From: Chlorobium sp.
GTDB lineage: Bacteria; Bacteroidota; Chlorobiia; Chlorobiales; Chlorobiaceae
Assembly: GCA_028282595.1 (NCBI GenBank)
Contig: JANQHQ010000027.1
Coordinates: 1 to 64,000, forward strand
DNA length: 64,000 nucleotides
Reading direction: 5' to 3'
Of the stretch, positions 17,101 through 26,124 are shown piece after piece. How positions within the stretch are numbered: the stretch's first letter is position 1; every line of letters begins with the position of its first letter. Below the pieces are notes generated by a model that saw only the letters and a list, made by a program, of their open reading frames with translations, was not told the DNA's origin and ran no database searches. Position numbers and translations under genes: made by a program.

Positions 17101-17152
17101 TCCAGACCCGAAGGCCGGAGACGGCCGAACCCACAAGAGCAGCCTACGAATC

Positions 17153-17974
17153 ATGAACGCTCCGGACATTATCGGCATCGTCCTCGTCAGGGACGAGGAC
17201 ATTTTTATCGGGCCCGCCGTGCGCAACATTCTCGATTTCTGCGACAGAATCATCGTGGCGGACAACCACTCCCGCGATGACACCTTCGGGATACTCACCG
17301 AACTCGCGGAAAAAAACCGCAAAATAGAGCTTACGCGCATCTCGCATCCGGAAGAGTCACATCGGCTCATCGAGCGATACGCGGGCACGAATACCTGGGT
17401 GTTCGGCGTGGACGGGGATGAAATCTACGACCCCGAGGGCCTCGCCGAAATGAAGATGCGTCTCAAGAGAGGGGAATTCAGGGACATCTGGTGCATCTAC
17501 GGCAACGTTCTGAACTGCGTATCGATCGACCGTGCATCGGGCAGGGCCAGGGGCTACCTCGCCCCGCCGTCCAGGTCGATGACGAAACTGTACAACTTTT
17601 CATTACTGGAAAGCTGGACGGACTGTCCGGAACGTCTGCATTCGGGTACACTGCACTTCAAGAACGGGGTCACGGACCCGCCGAGACACCGGCTCCATGA
17701 AACCTTTTCGTGGGAACGTTCCTGTTTCCGCTGCCTGCATGCCGTTTTCGTACAGCGAAGCAGCCTGGATACGGAACGCAAAACTTCCGGACGGCTCAAT
17801 CCGGCAGAAATCCGCTCGATCCGTTCGGCCTTTGCCAGAAAATCATATGTTACCTTTCTGGCCAGGCATCTGCGTTCCCGGCTGGGCTCCGGCTGGAAAC
17901 ATAAAAAATACCGCCGGGGACCGCTTGTCCAGAAACCCGTCAACAGCTTTTTCCAACAGCGCGTCACACCCTGA
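17153..17974 (+). CDS. GT2-like glycosyltransferase
   Basis: A 273-residue GT-A type protein. The start has GIVLVRDEDIFIGPAVRNIL and IIVADNHSRDDTFGIL, with the metal-binding DXD equivalent in WVFGVDGDEIYDP. The C-terminal region is basic and lacks membrane helices. It resembles small family 2 transferases that act on glycan side branches. It sits between a sulfotransferase gene (52 bp upstream) and another glycosyltransferase gene (5 bp downstream). Confidence 0.8.
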   Translation: MNAPDIIGIVLVRDEDIFIGPAVRNILDFCDRIIVADNHSRDDTFGILTELAEKNRKIELTRISHPEESHRLIERYAGTNTWVFGVDGDEIYDPEGLAEMKMRLKRGEFRDIWCIYGNVLNCVSIDRASGRARGYLAPPSRSMTKLYNFSLLESWTDCPERLHSGTLHFKNGVTDPPRHRLHETFSWERSCFRCLHAVFVQRSSLDTERKTSGRLNPAEIRSIRSAFARKSYVTFLARHLRSRLGSGWKHKKYRRGPLVQKPVNSFFQQRVTP

Positions 17975-17979
17975 ACGTC

Positions 17980-19062
17980 ATGAAAGTCAGTATCGGCATG
18001 AACCTCCGTGAAGGCCCGTGGGGGGGTGGCAACCAGTTCGCCGTGTCTCTCACGAACCACCTCCGTCAGAGTGGAGCGACCGTGCTGCATCACCTCCGCG
18101 AACGGGACATCGATCTCATCCTTCTGACGGAACCGAGAAAAAGCTCCCGTTCCTCCGCCTATACCCACAGGGAGATCACGGACTACCTGAAATTTGTCAA
18201 TCCGGACGCGATCGTCGCACACAGGATCAACGAGTGTGACGAACGCAAGGGGACGCAGGAGGTCAACAGCTTGCTCGTCAGCGCAAACGGATGCGCGGAT
18301 CACACGGTGTTCATAAGCACCTGGCTGAAGGACCTGTTCACCCGTCAGGGCATACCTGCCGAACGCTCGTCGGTCATCCTCAACGGCGCGGACGGCCGCA
18401 TCTTCAACCCCGACGGATTTTCGCCCTGGAGCCGCCGGGAACCGCTGAAGATCGTCACCCATCACTGGGGCGACAACTGGCTGAAGGGTTTCGACATCTA
18501 CCGGAAGCTCGACGACATGCTCGGCGAGACCGGATGGAGGGAACGGATCGCTTTCACCTACATCGGGCGCACGCCAGAAGACTTCGCATTCAGAAACGCA
18601 CGCCATATCGCCCCCCTGAGCGGCGGGGAACTCGCCTCCGAACTCCGCCGCCATAACCTCTATCTCACCGCGTCGAGAAATGAACCCGCGGGCATGCACC
18701 ACATCGAGGGCGCCATGTGCGGCATGCCGCTCCTCTACGTCGAAAGCGGCGCCCTGCCTGAATACTGCCGCGGCTTCGGCATCTCCTTCACGCCGGAAAC
18801 GTTCGTCCCCGCTCTCGAGGAGATGATGCGAACCTACGACCGCTGGCTTGGCGAAATGCCCGGTTACCGGCATACCGCGGAAAACATGTGCTCCGAATAC
18901 CATTCGCTCTTCCTCGACCTGCTCGGCAGAAAAAGCGAGTTGCTTGCAGCCAGGCCCGAACGACAGAAACCCGGCATGCTCGAAGCCGTCTCGTTCCGGG
19001 CAAGAGCGTTTCGGAAAAACATCCGGGCCCTGCGGAAACGGTCCGGACGACAACCGCAATAG
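17980..19062 (+). CDS. GT4-like glycosyltransferase
   Basis: A 360-residue GT-B protein beginning MKVSIGMNLREGPWGGGNQF. The donor domain includes VTHHWGDNWLKGFDIYRKLD, and an EX7E motif is present in NEPAGMHHIEGAMCGMPLLY. The middle part is shorter than in classical GT4 enzymes. The spacing to neighbours (5 bp upstream, 15 bp downstream) indicates it belongs to the operon. Specificity cannot be read from the sequence. Confidence 0.8.
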   Translation: MKVSIGMNLREGPWGGGNQFAVSLTNHLRQSGATVLHHLRERDIDLILLTEPRKSSRSSAYTHREITDYLKFVNPDAIVAHRINECDERKGTQEVNSLLVSANGCADHTVFISTWLKDLFTRQGIPAERSSVILNGADGRIFNPDGFSPWSRREPLKIVTHHWGDNWLKGFDIYRKLDDMLGETGWRERIAFTYIGRTPEDFAFRNARHIAPLSGGELASELRRHNLYLTASRNEPAGMHHIEGAMCGMPLLYVESGALPEYCRGFGISFTPETFVPALEEMMRTYDRWLGEMPGYRHTAENMCSEYHSLFLDLLGRKSELLAARPERQKPGMLEAVSFRARAFRKNIRALRKRSGRQPQ

Positions 19063-19077
19063 GAGAGGCGGAAATCC

Positions 19078-20193
19078 ATGCACCTGACCCTTTTCTTCAC
19101 CCATAAGACCTCGCTGGAGCGATGGAACGGCACCGGTATGTTCGACAGGGAGGTCGCGCTCTACAGAAAATACCTGGAGATGGGCGCAGAAGTCGCGTTC
19201 GTAACCTACGGCAAGAACGACCGGCTGCTGTTCGGGAAACGGCTCGCGGGCATCGAGATACTCTGCAACGACAGACGCCTGCCGACAAGGCTCTATACCG
19301 CGCTTCTTCCCCTCCTTCACGCCGGGACGCTCAGGTCGACGGACGTCATGAAAACGAATCAGACCCCCGGCGGCCTCGTCGCACTGCGCTCTTCCAAACT
19401 GTTCGGCAAACCCCTGCTTGCCCGCTGCGGCTACATGCACTCCGATTTCGAGGCGAACCGCCACGGTGCGGGATCGAACGATGCAGCCCGAGCCCTCCGT
19501 GAAGAGAACCGCCTTTTCACCGAAGCGACGGGAATAGCGGTGACGACCGCCGCGATGCGGGAAAACATTCTTTCCAGAATGCCCGACGCCCTCCATAAAA
19601 CCGCCGTGATCCCGAACTATGTCGACACCGGCCTCTTCTCCCCATCAGAAGTCCGCCAGGACATAGACCTGCTGTTCATCGGCAGGCTCGTCCCCCAGAA
19701 AAACCTCTCCTCCCTGCTCGACGCCCTGCGGGGACTCGCTCTTCGAACGGTCATTATCGGAAGCGGAACGCTCAAAAGGGAACTCAGGGAAAAAGCCCAT
19801 TCGCTCGGCCTGGAAGTGGACTGGAAAAAAAGTGTGGCCAACCACGAACTGCCGTTCTATCTCAACAGATCGAAAGCGTTCATTCTGCCCTCACTGTACG
19901 AGGGGCACCCGAAAACGCTGATCGAAGCGATGGCTTGCGGACGCCCGGTTATCGGCGCCGACTCGCCGGGGATACGGGAAATCGTACGCGACGGCGAAAC
20001 GGGCTGCCTCTGCGGCACCTCGCCGGAAAGCATCCGGGCGGCCGTCGAAAGGCTGACTTCCTCCCGGGAGCTGCGCCGCACTCTCGGAGAAAACGCGAGA
20101 AACTTTGCCGTCGGGAACTATTCGCTCGACCGCATCGCCCGACAGGAGTTCGACCTGCTCGGGCGACTGGCGGCAGGAAACGACCGGAAGTGA
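19078..20193 (+). CDS. GT4-family glycosyltransferase
   Basis: A 371-residue classical GT4 protein with VIPNYVDTGLFSP, the donor loop LFIGRLVPQKNLSSLLDAL and the EX7E block YEGHPKTLIEAMACGRPVIG, followed by GIREIVRDGETG. Length and motif order are normal. A GGAGAGG-type ribosome-binding site precedes the ATG. It ends 4 bp before the large membrane-protein gene. Confidence 0.88.
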   Translation: MHLTLFFTHKTSLERWNGTGMFDREVALYRKYLEMGAEVAFVTYGKNDRLLFGKRLAGIEILCNDRRLPTRLYTALLPLLHAGTLRSTDVMKTNQTPGGLVALRSSKLFGKPLLARCGYMHSDFEANRHGAGSNDAARALREENRLFTEATGIAVTTAAMRENILSRMPDALHKTAVIPNYVDTGLFSPSEVRQDIDLLFIGRLVPQKNLSSLLDALRGLALRTVIIGSGTLKRELREKAHSLGLEVDWKKSVANHELPFYLNRSKAFILPSLYEGHPKTLIEAMACGRPVIGADSPGIREIVRDGETGCLCGTSPESIRAAVERLTSSRELRRTLGENARNFAVGNYSLDRIARQEFDLLGRLAAGNDRK

Positions 20194-20197
20194 AACG

Positions 20198-22279
20198 ATG
20201 AACCTGCCGGACAAGAAACATATTCCGATCGCCGCCGCTTTCCTGGGCTACCTGTTCGTCCAGTGGTACGGCGTGTTCTTCATGTGGTACAACCATCCCG
20301 GACCGCTCGGCCTCGAAGACAGCGCGGGCTATATGTCGAGAATCGCGTTCTTCCGGGAATTCCCGTTGTTCGATGCCGTACGGGACCGGCTGCCCAGCCA
20401 CCCGCCTTACGCAATCCATGAAATCGCCCATCCCTACCTTTTCGGCGTGCTCGCCCTGCTGTCGGGAGTGACGACGGAAACCATGTTCGAGTACAACTTC
20501 TATATCGGACTCTTTCTGATGGGAATCGTTCTTTTTCTCCTGTTCAGGAAGATCGAGGGTTCACCGCAGTTTCTCGTCCCCGCGCTGCTCCTTTTCGCTT
20601 TTTACGAAGGCGAGGGCTCCTACCACGGTTTTTCCTGGGTCGTGCCGAGTTTCTACGCCATTCTCCTGTTTCTGTCTGCGGTCATCGCCCTGTTCTACTC
20701 CCGCCGCCCGGCCCTTTTCGGCACGCCCCTCATCGCCCTGCTGCTCCTGACCCATTCGACCGGGACCTATCTCGCCGCGGTCCTTCTGGCGACCCGGTTT
20801 TTCACCACGCTTCTCGAGGGAGAGAGGAAAAAAGCCCTGAAAGAGGCCCTGATCTTTCTCGGTCTCGGCCTCCTGGTCTTTCTGCTCACCGAATCGCTCC
20901 ACGACGCCGACATGCTGCAGCGGAGCTTCTCGTCATCCTTCAAATCCTACCGGCATCCGGCCGGACCCGACGGCCTGTCGCAAGAGATGGACTGGAGCGG
21001 GAGAATATCCGTTCTGCTCGGGCGCGTCACGGAAATCGTGCGAAGTCACGATTTCACGAAATACTTCTACGGCCTCTACACCCCCCTCCTGGCGTTCGGG
21101 CTTTTCCGGGTTGTGAAAAACAGACAGTACCCTCTCGCGATTCTTTTCACCCTGTTGCTCGCGGGTCAGCTCGCGGCGCCTCTCCTGAGCCGGGTCGGCT
21201 ACCGTTTTTTCTACCCGCTCGAAGTCGTCACCTGGATCATCATGGCCTACGGTTTCAGCGGTACGCTCGAAAGCCTTTTCCGGAAACGCAACGAAACCGG
21301 ACAGGGGGGAGCGCCCTTCATCAGGGCTTTTCCTTTCTGGCTGCTTCTGGCGCTCTCAGGCCTGTTTTATTACAACGTCGTACACCACAAGGCCGCCCAT
21401 CAGTACCATGTCAAGTTCTATCACCCGAAGTTTTTTGACGAACGGACGTTTCTGGACTATGTCGACACCAACCGCGAAAAACAGTTCATTATTTTCAGCG
21501 AGCATCTGCGCAGCTATCTCTACCTCGACGGTCTGTGGCGATTCTCCGGTATCCGGCCACCGAGAAAATATGCGGCCGCAGGCCTTGCAGCCGAACCGGA
21601 AAACCATATCGTCATCGGGGAAAACCCCAGACTCTACGAGGAACACCGAAAGGGCTTCAGGGTCGTCATTCCCCGCAGAAGCGCGCTCGCCATCCGGGTC
21701 GAGGGGATGCGTCCCGGCAGATATCGCCTGGAACTGGTCGATACGGGCATGCACGACACCGCGGGGCTTCGGCTGAAGCACGGCAACCGGGAAGTCTCCT
21801 CCTGGAAACGGGACTCCCTGGCGATCCGTTACCCGGAGAAAAACGCCTATCCGGCAATGCTGCCACCCTGGTACCGGAATCCCGAAAAGCCCTGGCCGCT
21901 TTTTCCCAGACCCTTTCGCAAAAACGATATCGTCAGAACAAGCGTGCGACACTCGACGGAGCTCACGCTCGATGGGAGGACGAAACTTCTGCTCATGCGT
22001 AACCGCGGTAAAAAAACCTTTCTGCACGGTTCGATCCGCATCGTCGAGCTTCAAACCGGGGAAATGAGGATCATCGACTTCGACAGGGGAGAAAAAAGCG
22101 TGCTGGAAACAGAAACCGGCCTTCTTTACAAAGGGGTACTGCACCCCCTGCTATGGACCGATCCGGAAATACGGAAGCCTTTCCGGAACATGCTCTTCAG
22201 ACTGGAGAAGAACTTCGGGGATGTCAAGGCGTTTTCCCTCTATGCGAAAAAGCAGCCGAAGCAGCGAAAAAAACGGTGA
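20198..22279 (+). CDS. Large polytopic membrane protein with C-terminal soluble domain
   Basis: A 693-residue protein. Residues 1 to about 410 hold roughly ten hydrophobic helices in the style of GT-C glycosyltransferases or uncharacterised bacterial membrane proteins. An acidic residue pair in the first periplasmic loop (GLEDSAGYM) could be catalytic, as in GT-C enzymes, but this is speculative. After the last helix a soluble domain of about 280 residues follows, which I do not recognise. Start at ATG 20198; an upstream in-frame ATG at 20105 lies inside the previous gene. It is the last gene of the plus-strand glycan block and meets the MsbA-like gene tail to tail, 5 bp apart. Confidence 0.7.
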   Translation: MNLPDKKHIPIAAAFLGYLFVQWYGVFFMWYNHPGPLGLEDSAGYMSRIAFFREFPLFDAVRDRLPSHPPYAIHEIAHPYLFGVLALLSGVTTETMFEYNFYIGLFLMGIVLFLLFRKIEGSPQFLVPALLLFAFYEGEGSYHGFSWVVPSFYAILLFLSAVIALFYSRRPALFGTPLIALLLLTHSTGTYLAAVLLATRFFTTLLEGERKKALKEALIFLGLGLLVFLLTESLHDADMLQRSFSSSFKSYRHPAGPDGLSQEMDWSGRISVLLGRVTEIVRSHDFTKYFYGLYTPLLAFGLFRVVKNRQYPLAILFTLLLAGQLAAPLLSRVGYRFFYPLEVVTWIIMAYGFSGTLESLFRKRNETGQGGAPFIRAFPFWLLLALSGLFYYNVVHHKAAHQYHVKFYHPKFFDERTFLDYVDTNREKQFIIFSEHLRSYLYLDGLWRFSGIRPPRKYAAAGLAAEPENHIVIGENPRLYEEHRKGFRVVIPRRSALAIRVEGMRPGRYRLELVDTGMHDTAGLRLKHGNREVSSWKRDSLAIRYPEKNAYPAMLPPWYRNPEKPWPLFPRPFRKNDIVRTSVRHSTELTLDGRTKLLLMRNRGKKTFLHGSIRIVELQTGEMRIIDFDRGEKSVLETETGLLYKGVLHPLLWTDPEIRKPFRNMLFRLEKNFGDVKAFSLYAKKQPKQRKKR

Positions 22280-22284
22280 ACGGC

Positions 22285-24186
22285 TCAGGCCTTTTCGGCC
22301 CGCCTGCCGGAGAACTGTATGTCGTGATACATCCTGTAAAGCCCGTCTTTCTCCAGCAGTTCCTCGTGCGATCCCGACTCGACCATCCTGCCCTTGTCGA
22401 GCACGATGATCCTGTCGGCGTTTTTCACCGTCGAAAGCCTGTGAGCGACAACGAGCGCCGTCCGGTCCTCCAGCGCATGATCGATCGCTTTCTGGACGAC
22501 CTTTTCAGACTCGTTGTCCAGTGCGCTGGTGGCCTCGTCGAAAATCAGAAGGTCGGGGTTTTTCACCATCGCCCGGGCGATCGCGAGACGCTGCCGCTGT
22601 CCTCCCGAAAGCTGTATGCCCCGGTCGCCGACAATGGTGTCGTACTTCAGGGGCTTCTCCTCGATGAATTCATGCGCGTTAGCCAGCCTCGCGGCTCTTT
22701 CGACCTGCCGGTGCGCAACCTCCCCGCGCAGACCGTAGGCGATATTCTGTTCTATAGTATCGTTGAAAAGAATGACTTCCTGGCCAACAACGCCGATCAT
22801 GCTTCTGAGCTTTTTATAGTCGTAGTCGCGGATATCGACGCCGTCGATCGTGATACTGCCCGAATCGACATCGTAGAATCGCAACAGAAGGTCGACGGCC
22901 GTCGACTTGCCGGAGCCCGACTGACCGACCAGGGCGACCATCTCTCCTTTTCGAATCTCGAACGAAACATGGTCGAGCACATACGGTGCATCCTTGTCCT
23001 TGCGGTATCTGAAGCAGACATCGTCGAACCTGATGCTGTCCGAAAACCCGTCGATCGGGCTCGGGCCGTTTTTCACCAGCGGCTCGGCCTCGATCACCTC
23101 GAACAGCCGTTCCGCCGACGCCATGCCTGCCTGGATCTTGGTATTAGCCTCCCCGAGCATCTTGATCGGCCCCATTGCGGAATAGAGGCTGAAGGCAAAG
23201 ACGATGAGCTCGTTGGCCGTCATACTGCCCTCGAACACCTGGAGCCCTCCGAACCAGAGCACCATCGCGACCGCGGAGACGAGAAGGGTCTCGTTCAGGG
23301 GGCTGATGATGTTTTTCAAGCGGAAAATCTTCAGATTCAGCTTGCGGAACTCCTTCGTGAAGCTCTTGAATCTCTCGACTTCGACATCCTCGAAGGCGCT
23401 CGACTTGATCACCTTGATCCCGCTGAACTTCTCCTGCAAAACCGAATTCATATCGCCCATGCGCTGTCTGAGCGTTTTCGAGAGATTCTTCACCTTTCTG
23501 CCTATAAGGCGTATCAGAAAGAAAATGATGAGCGAAACACCGGCCGCGAAAAGCGTCAGTTGCCAGCTCAGCACGAAAAGCACCCCGACGTAGACGAAGA
23601 TCGTAAAAGGGTTCTGGATGAAATTGATGAAGGTCGAGCTGATCGATCCCTGGACGCTCTGAACATCGTTGTAGACATGGTTCATCAACCCCCCGACCCT
23701 CTGCTTGTTGAAATAGTCGAGGTGCATTTCGATGATCGAATGAAACACGTCGTCTCTCAGGTTCTTGGTCGCCTTGCTCTGGATCCTGAAGATGATCTGC
23801 TTGTTGAGATAGAGGAAGAGGTTCTTCAGCGCGAAGGATGCGATAAGGAACAGACAGATGTTGAGCAGCGTCCGCTGCTTGGTATCGGCGTAAAACAGCG
23901 ACTGGAAAATCTCTATGATCCGGCGCTGCAGCTCGTCGGTATCTATGAACCCTCCGTCGGAGGATCCGCCCGGCTCTTCTGCGGAAAGATCGGGTTCGGC
24001 GGATACGGCTCCCGAAACAGGTGCGGTAACGGTCTTGTCCGCCGTAAAAATCTCGTTCAACAGCGGAAGAACCGAATAGATCGAAACGACACCGAACAGC
24101 GACGTCAGCATGCTGACCAGGACGACGAGCACGATCTTGCCTTTCGAGGGGGCGAGGTAACGGAGAATTTTCCAAATGAGTTTCAT
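22285..24186 (-). CDS. msbA: MsbA-like ABC exporter (permease-ATPase fusion)
   Basis: A 633-residue half-transporter with six N-terminal membrane helices and a C-terminal ATPase. The Walker A is GQSGSGKST (about residue 420), the signature LSGGQRQR (about 527), and the Walker B LLIFDEATSALD. Closest in style to lipid A flippase MsbA, which moves LPS core or other lipids across the inner membrane. Unusual feature: about 40 extra low-complexity residues (49-88, rich in Ala, Glu, Gly and Ser) in the first extracytoplasmic loop. Start at ATG 24186 preceded by AAGGAG; the longer open frame to 24474 was not accepted. Its position beside the glycan block supports lipid or glycan export. Confidence 0.82.
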   Translation of the reverse strand: MKLIWKILRYLAPSKGKIVLVVLVSMLTSLFGVVSIYSVLPLLNEIFTADKTVTAPVSGAVSAEPDLSAEEPGGSSDGGFIDTDELQRRIIEIFQSLFYADTKQRTLLNICLFLIASFALKNLFLYLNKQIIFRIQSKATKNLRDDVFHSIIEMHLDYFNKQRVGGLMNHVYNDVQSVQGSISSTFINFIQNPFTIFVYVGVLFVLSWQLTLFAAGVSLIIFFLIRLIGRKVKNLSKTLRQRMGDMNSVLQEKFSGIKVIKSSAFEDVEVERFKSFTKEFRKLNLKIFRLKNIISPLNETLLVSAVAMVLWFGGLQVFEGSMTANELIVFAFSLYSAMGPIKMLGEANTKIQAGMASAERLFEVIEAEPLVKNGPSPIDGFSDSIRFDDVCFRYRKDKDAPYVLDHVSFEIRKGEMVALVGQSGSGKSTAVDLLLRFYDVDSGSITIDGVDIRDYDYKKLRSMIGVVGQEVILFNDTIEQNIAYGLRGEVAHRQVERAARLANAHEFIEEKPLKYDTIVGDRGIQLSGGQRQRLAIARAMVKNPDLLIFDEATSALDNESEKVVQKAIDHALEDRTALVVAHRLSTVKNADRIIVLDKGRMVESGSHEELLEKDGLYRMYHDIQFSGRRAEKA

Positions 24187-24302
24187 ACGGCTCCTTACGT
24201 TCGCTCCGGACAGTTTCAGGCTTCCCTGCCGGATACCGGCAAAGCAAACCCGGAAACAAGGTACGCTATCACCCGGTAATAACCAACCGGGCGGAGGGGA
24301 TC

Positions 24303-26081
24303 TCAGTAAACCAGAAGCAGCACCGTGACCGTCACCAGCATATAGAGCGCGGTCAGCGGAAAGCCGATACGGAAAAAATCCCTGAACGTATAGCCGCCGG
24401 GACCGTAGACCATCATGTTGGTCTGGAAACCGACCGGAGACATGAAATTCGCCGCGGCCGCGAAGGTCATGCACAGAACGAGTCCTACGGGATCGAGCCC
24501 GGTACGTTCCGCGAGCGTCAGCACGACGGGAAAGAGCAGTGCCACGGCCGCCTTGTTGAGCATCACGGAAGAGAGAGCCGCCGTCAACACGTAGATACCC
24601 GCCATCACTCCGGGCTCACCGAAAGGCATGAGAAAACCGAACATCGCCTCTCCGAGCACTTCCGCGACCCCGGTTTTCGCCATGGCGGTTCCGAGAGCGA
24701 GAGACATGGCGATGATCAACACCAGATTGTAATCGATCGCCCCGATGACGTCCTTGGCCCGGGCGACGTTCAGAAGCAGGGAGACGGCGAGCAGAACGGA
24801 TACAGAAAGAAACAGCGGCACCAGCTTCAGTGCGGCAAGCGCCGCCGCGGCCGCCAGCCCCGCAGCCGGAAACACGGCTTTCCACGGATCGATCTTGGGA
24901 GCCTTCCTGGTTTCAGAAAGCACGTAGAAGTCCCTGCCTTCTCTCGTCAGTTCCCCGAAATCCCGTCCGGCGAGCATGAGAAGCACGTCGCCCGCCCGCA
25001 GAACGATGGAACCTATCTTTCCGGAAAGCTTCTCCCCTCCCCGCAGAACCGCCACCACGGCAGCGTCGTAACGGCTCCGGAACTGGCTCTCCCTGATGGT
25101 CTTGTTCTCGAGTGCGGAATTGCAGGCAATCACTCCTTCCACGACATGCATGGCGGGATTGTCCTTCCGGAAAAGATCGACCTCCACAGGTTCGAGGTCG
25201 GGATAGGTGTGCAGGAGATCGGCTATCGTCGCCGTATCTCCGGCGAAAATGAGAAGGTCGTTCTGCCGGAACGTCAGTCCCGGATACACCGGTGCGATAC
25301 CGTTGCCCTCCCGCAGCACTTTCACCAGAAAGAGGCCCGGAAGATTACGCAGCCCGGCTTCCGTTACCGACCTTCCGACAAGCGGGGAACCCGTCTTCAG
25401 GCGGGTTTCCACCAGATACCGGCGGGAGTCGGTCCGGAAGGAGGCGAAATAGTCCTTGTTCTCCGGCAGAAGTTTCCCGCTTGCCAGTACAAGATAGAGA
25501 ATACCGAGCACGATCATCGGCACTCCGACCCAGGCGAATTCGAACATTTCAAGAGTACGCAAGCCGGGAACGATCTCCTGCTCCTGAATCATGCTGTTGA
25601 CGATGAGGTTGGTCGACGTGCCGATCAGGGTTGCGGAACCTCCGAGGATGGAAGCGTAGGACAGAGGAATCAGAAGACGGGAAGGCATGACGCCGCCCCG
25701 GCCCTGCGCCCAGGTGTGGACATAGGGCATCATCAGCGCCACGAGGGGCGTGTTGTTGAGAAACGCCGAAAAGGCGCTGACAACGGTGGTCATGCGAAAG
25801 AGAAACCGCCGGTAGGACGAAGAACCGCTCAACAGGCTGTAGAATACGCGATCTATGGCGCCCGTCTTGCGAATCACCTCGCCGAGAAGGAGCAGGAGAA
25901 CGATGACGGCTATCTGTTCGTTGGCAAAGCCCGCCAGTATCTCCCGGGGTTCGAGGATCCCTGCGACGCCGAGAACGAGCACGCCGGAGACAAACGTCAT
26001 CGCCGGGCTCAGCAGTTCCCTGTAGAGCGCCACGACGATGAACAGCATGACCGCGAGAACCATGAAAGCGGAGAGCGTCAT
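24303..26081 (-). CDS. SLC13/DASS-type sodium-anion permease with two TrkA-C domains
   Basis: A 592-residue inner-membrane transporter. Helical halves at about 1-200 and 400-592 flank two cytoplasmic RCK_C/TrkA-C domains. The two paired SNT-type substrate and Na+ motifs are visible: GGSATLIGTSTNLIVN in the first half and FMSPVGFQTNMMVYGPGGY in the second. This architecture matches SAC1-like and sulfate-permease-like members of the divalent anion:sodium symporter family. Given the nearby sulfate-activation genes, sulfate is the favoured substrate, but a dicarboxylate or other anion is possible. It lies 116 bp upstream of the msbA-like gene. Confidence 0.82.
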   Translation of the reverse strand: MTLSAFMVLAVMLFIVVALYRELLSPAMTFVSGVLVLGVAGILEPREILAGFANEQIAVIVLLLLLGEVIRKTGAIDRVFYSLLSGSSSYRRFLFRMTTVVSAFSAFLNNTPLVALMMPYVHTWAQGRGGVMPSRLLIPLSYASILGGSATLIGTSTNLIVNSMIQEQEIVPGLRTLEMFEFAWVGVPMIVLGILYLVLASGKLLPENKDYFASFRTDSRRYLVETRLKTGSPLVGRSVTEAGLRNLPGLFLVKVLREGNGIAPVYPGLTFRQNDLLIFAGDTATIADLLHTYPDLEPVEVDLFRKDNPAMHVVEGVIACNSALENKTIRESQFRSRYDAAVVAVLRGGEKLSGKIGSIVLRAGDVLLMLAGRDFGELTREGRDFYVLSETRKAPKIDPWKAVFPAAGLAAAAALAALKLVPLFLSVSVLLAVSLLLNVARAKDVIGAIDYNLVLIIAMSLALGTAMAKTGVAEVLGEAMFGFLMPFGEPGVMAGIYVLTAALSSVMLNKAAVALLFPVVLTLAERTGLDPVGLVLCMTFAAAANFMSPVGFQTNMMVYGPGGYTFRDFFRIGFPLTALYMLVTVTVLLLVY

Positions 26082-26124
26082 GAGGCCTCTCCTCTTTTCG
26101 CCCGAAAACAGCCCCGCCGCGCAC

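Noticed and set aside
17554..19596. 680-codon minus-strand open frame
   Set aside because: Antisense to a GT2-like gene and two GT-B glycosyltransferase genes with good motifs. Composition is that of a shadow frame.
3047..22279. Recent horizontal transfer of the glycosyltransferase block
   Set aside because: Gene density and variety fit a variable surface locus, but base composition looks similar to the housekeeping genes by eye. I saw no integrase, tRNA junction or IS transposase gene at its edges.
22153..24279. 708-codon plus-strand open frame opposite the MsbA-like gene
   Set aside because: It is exactly antisense to a gene with clear ABC transporter motifs. Its translation shows no recognisable domain, and long antisense frames are expected at this GC content.
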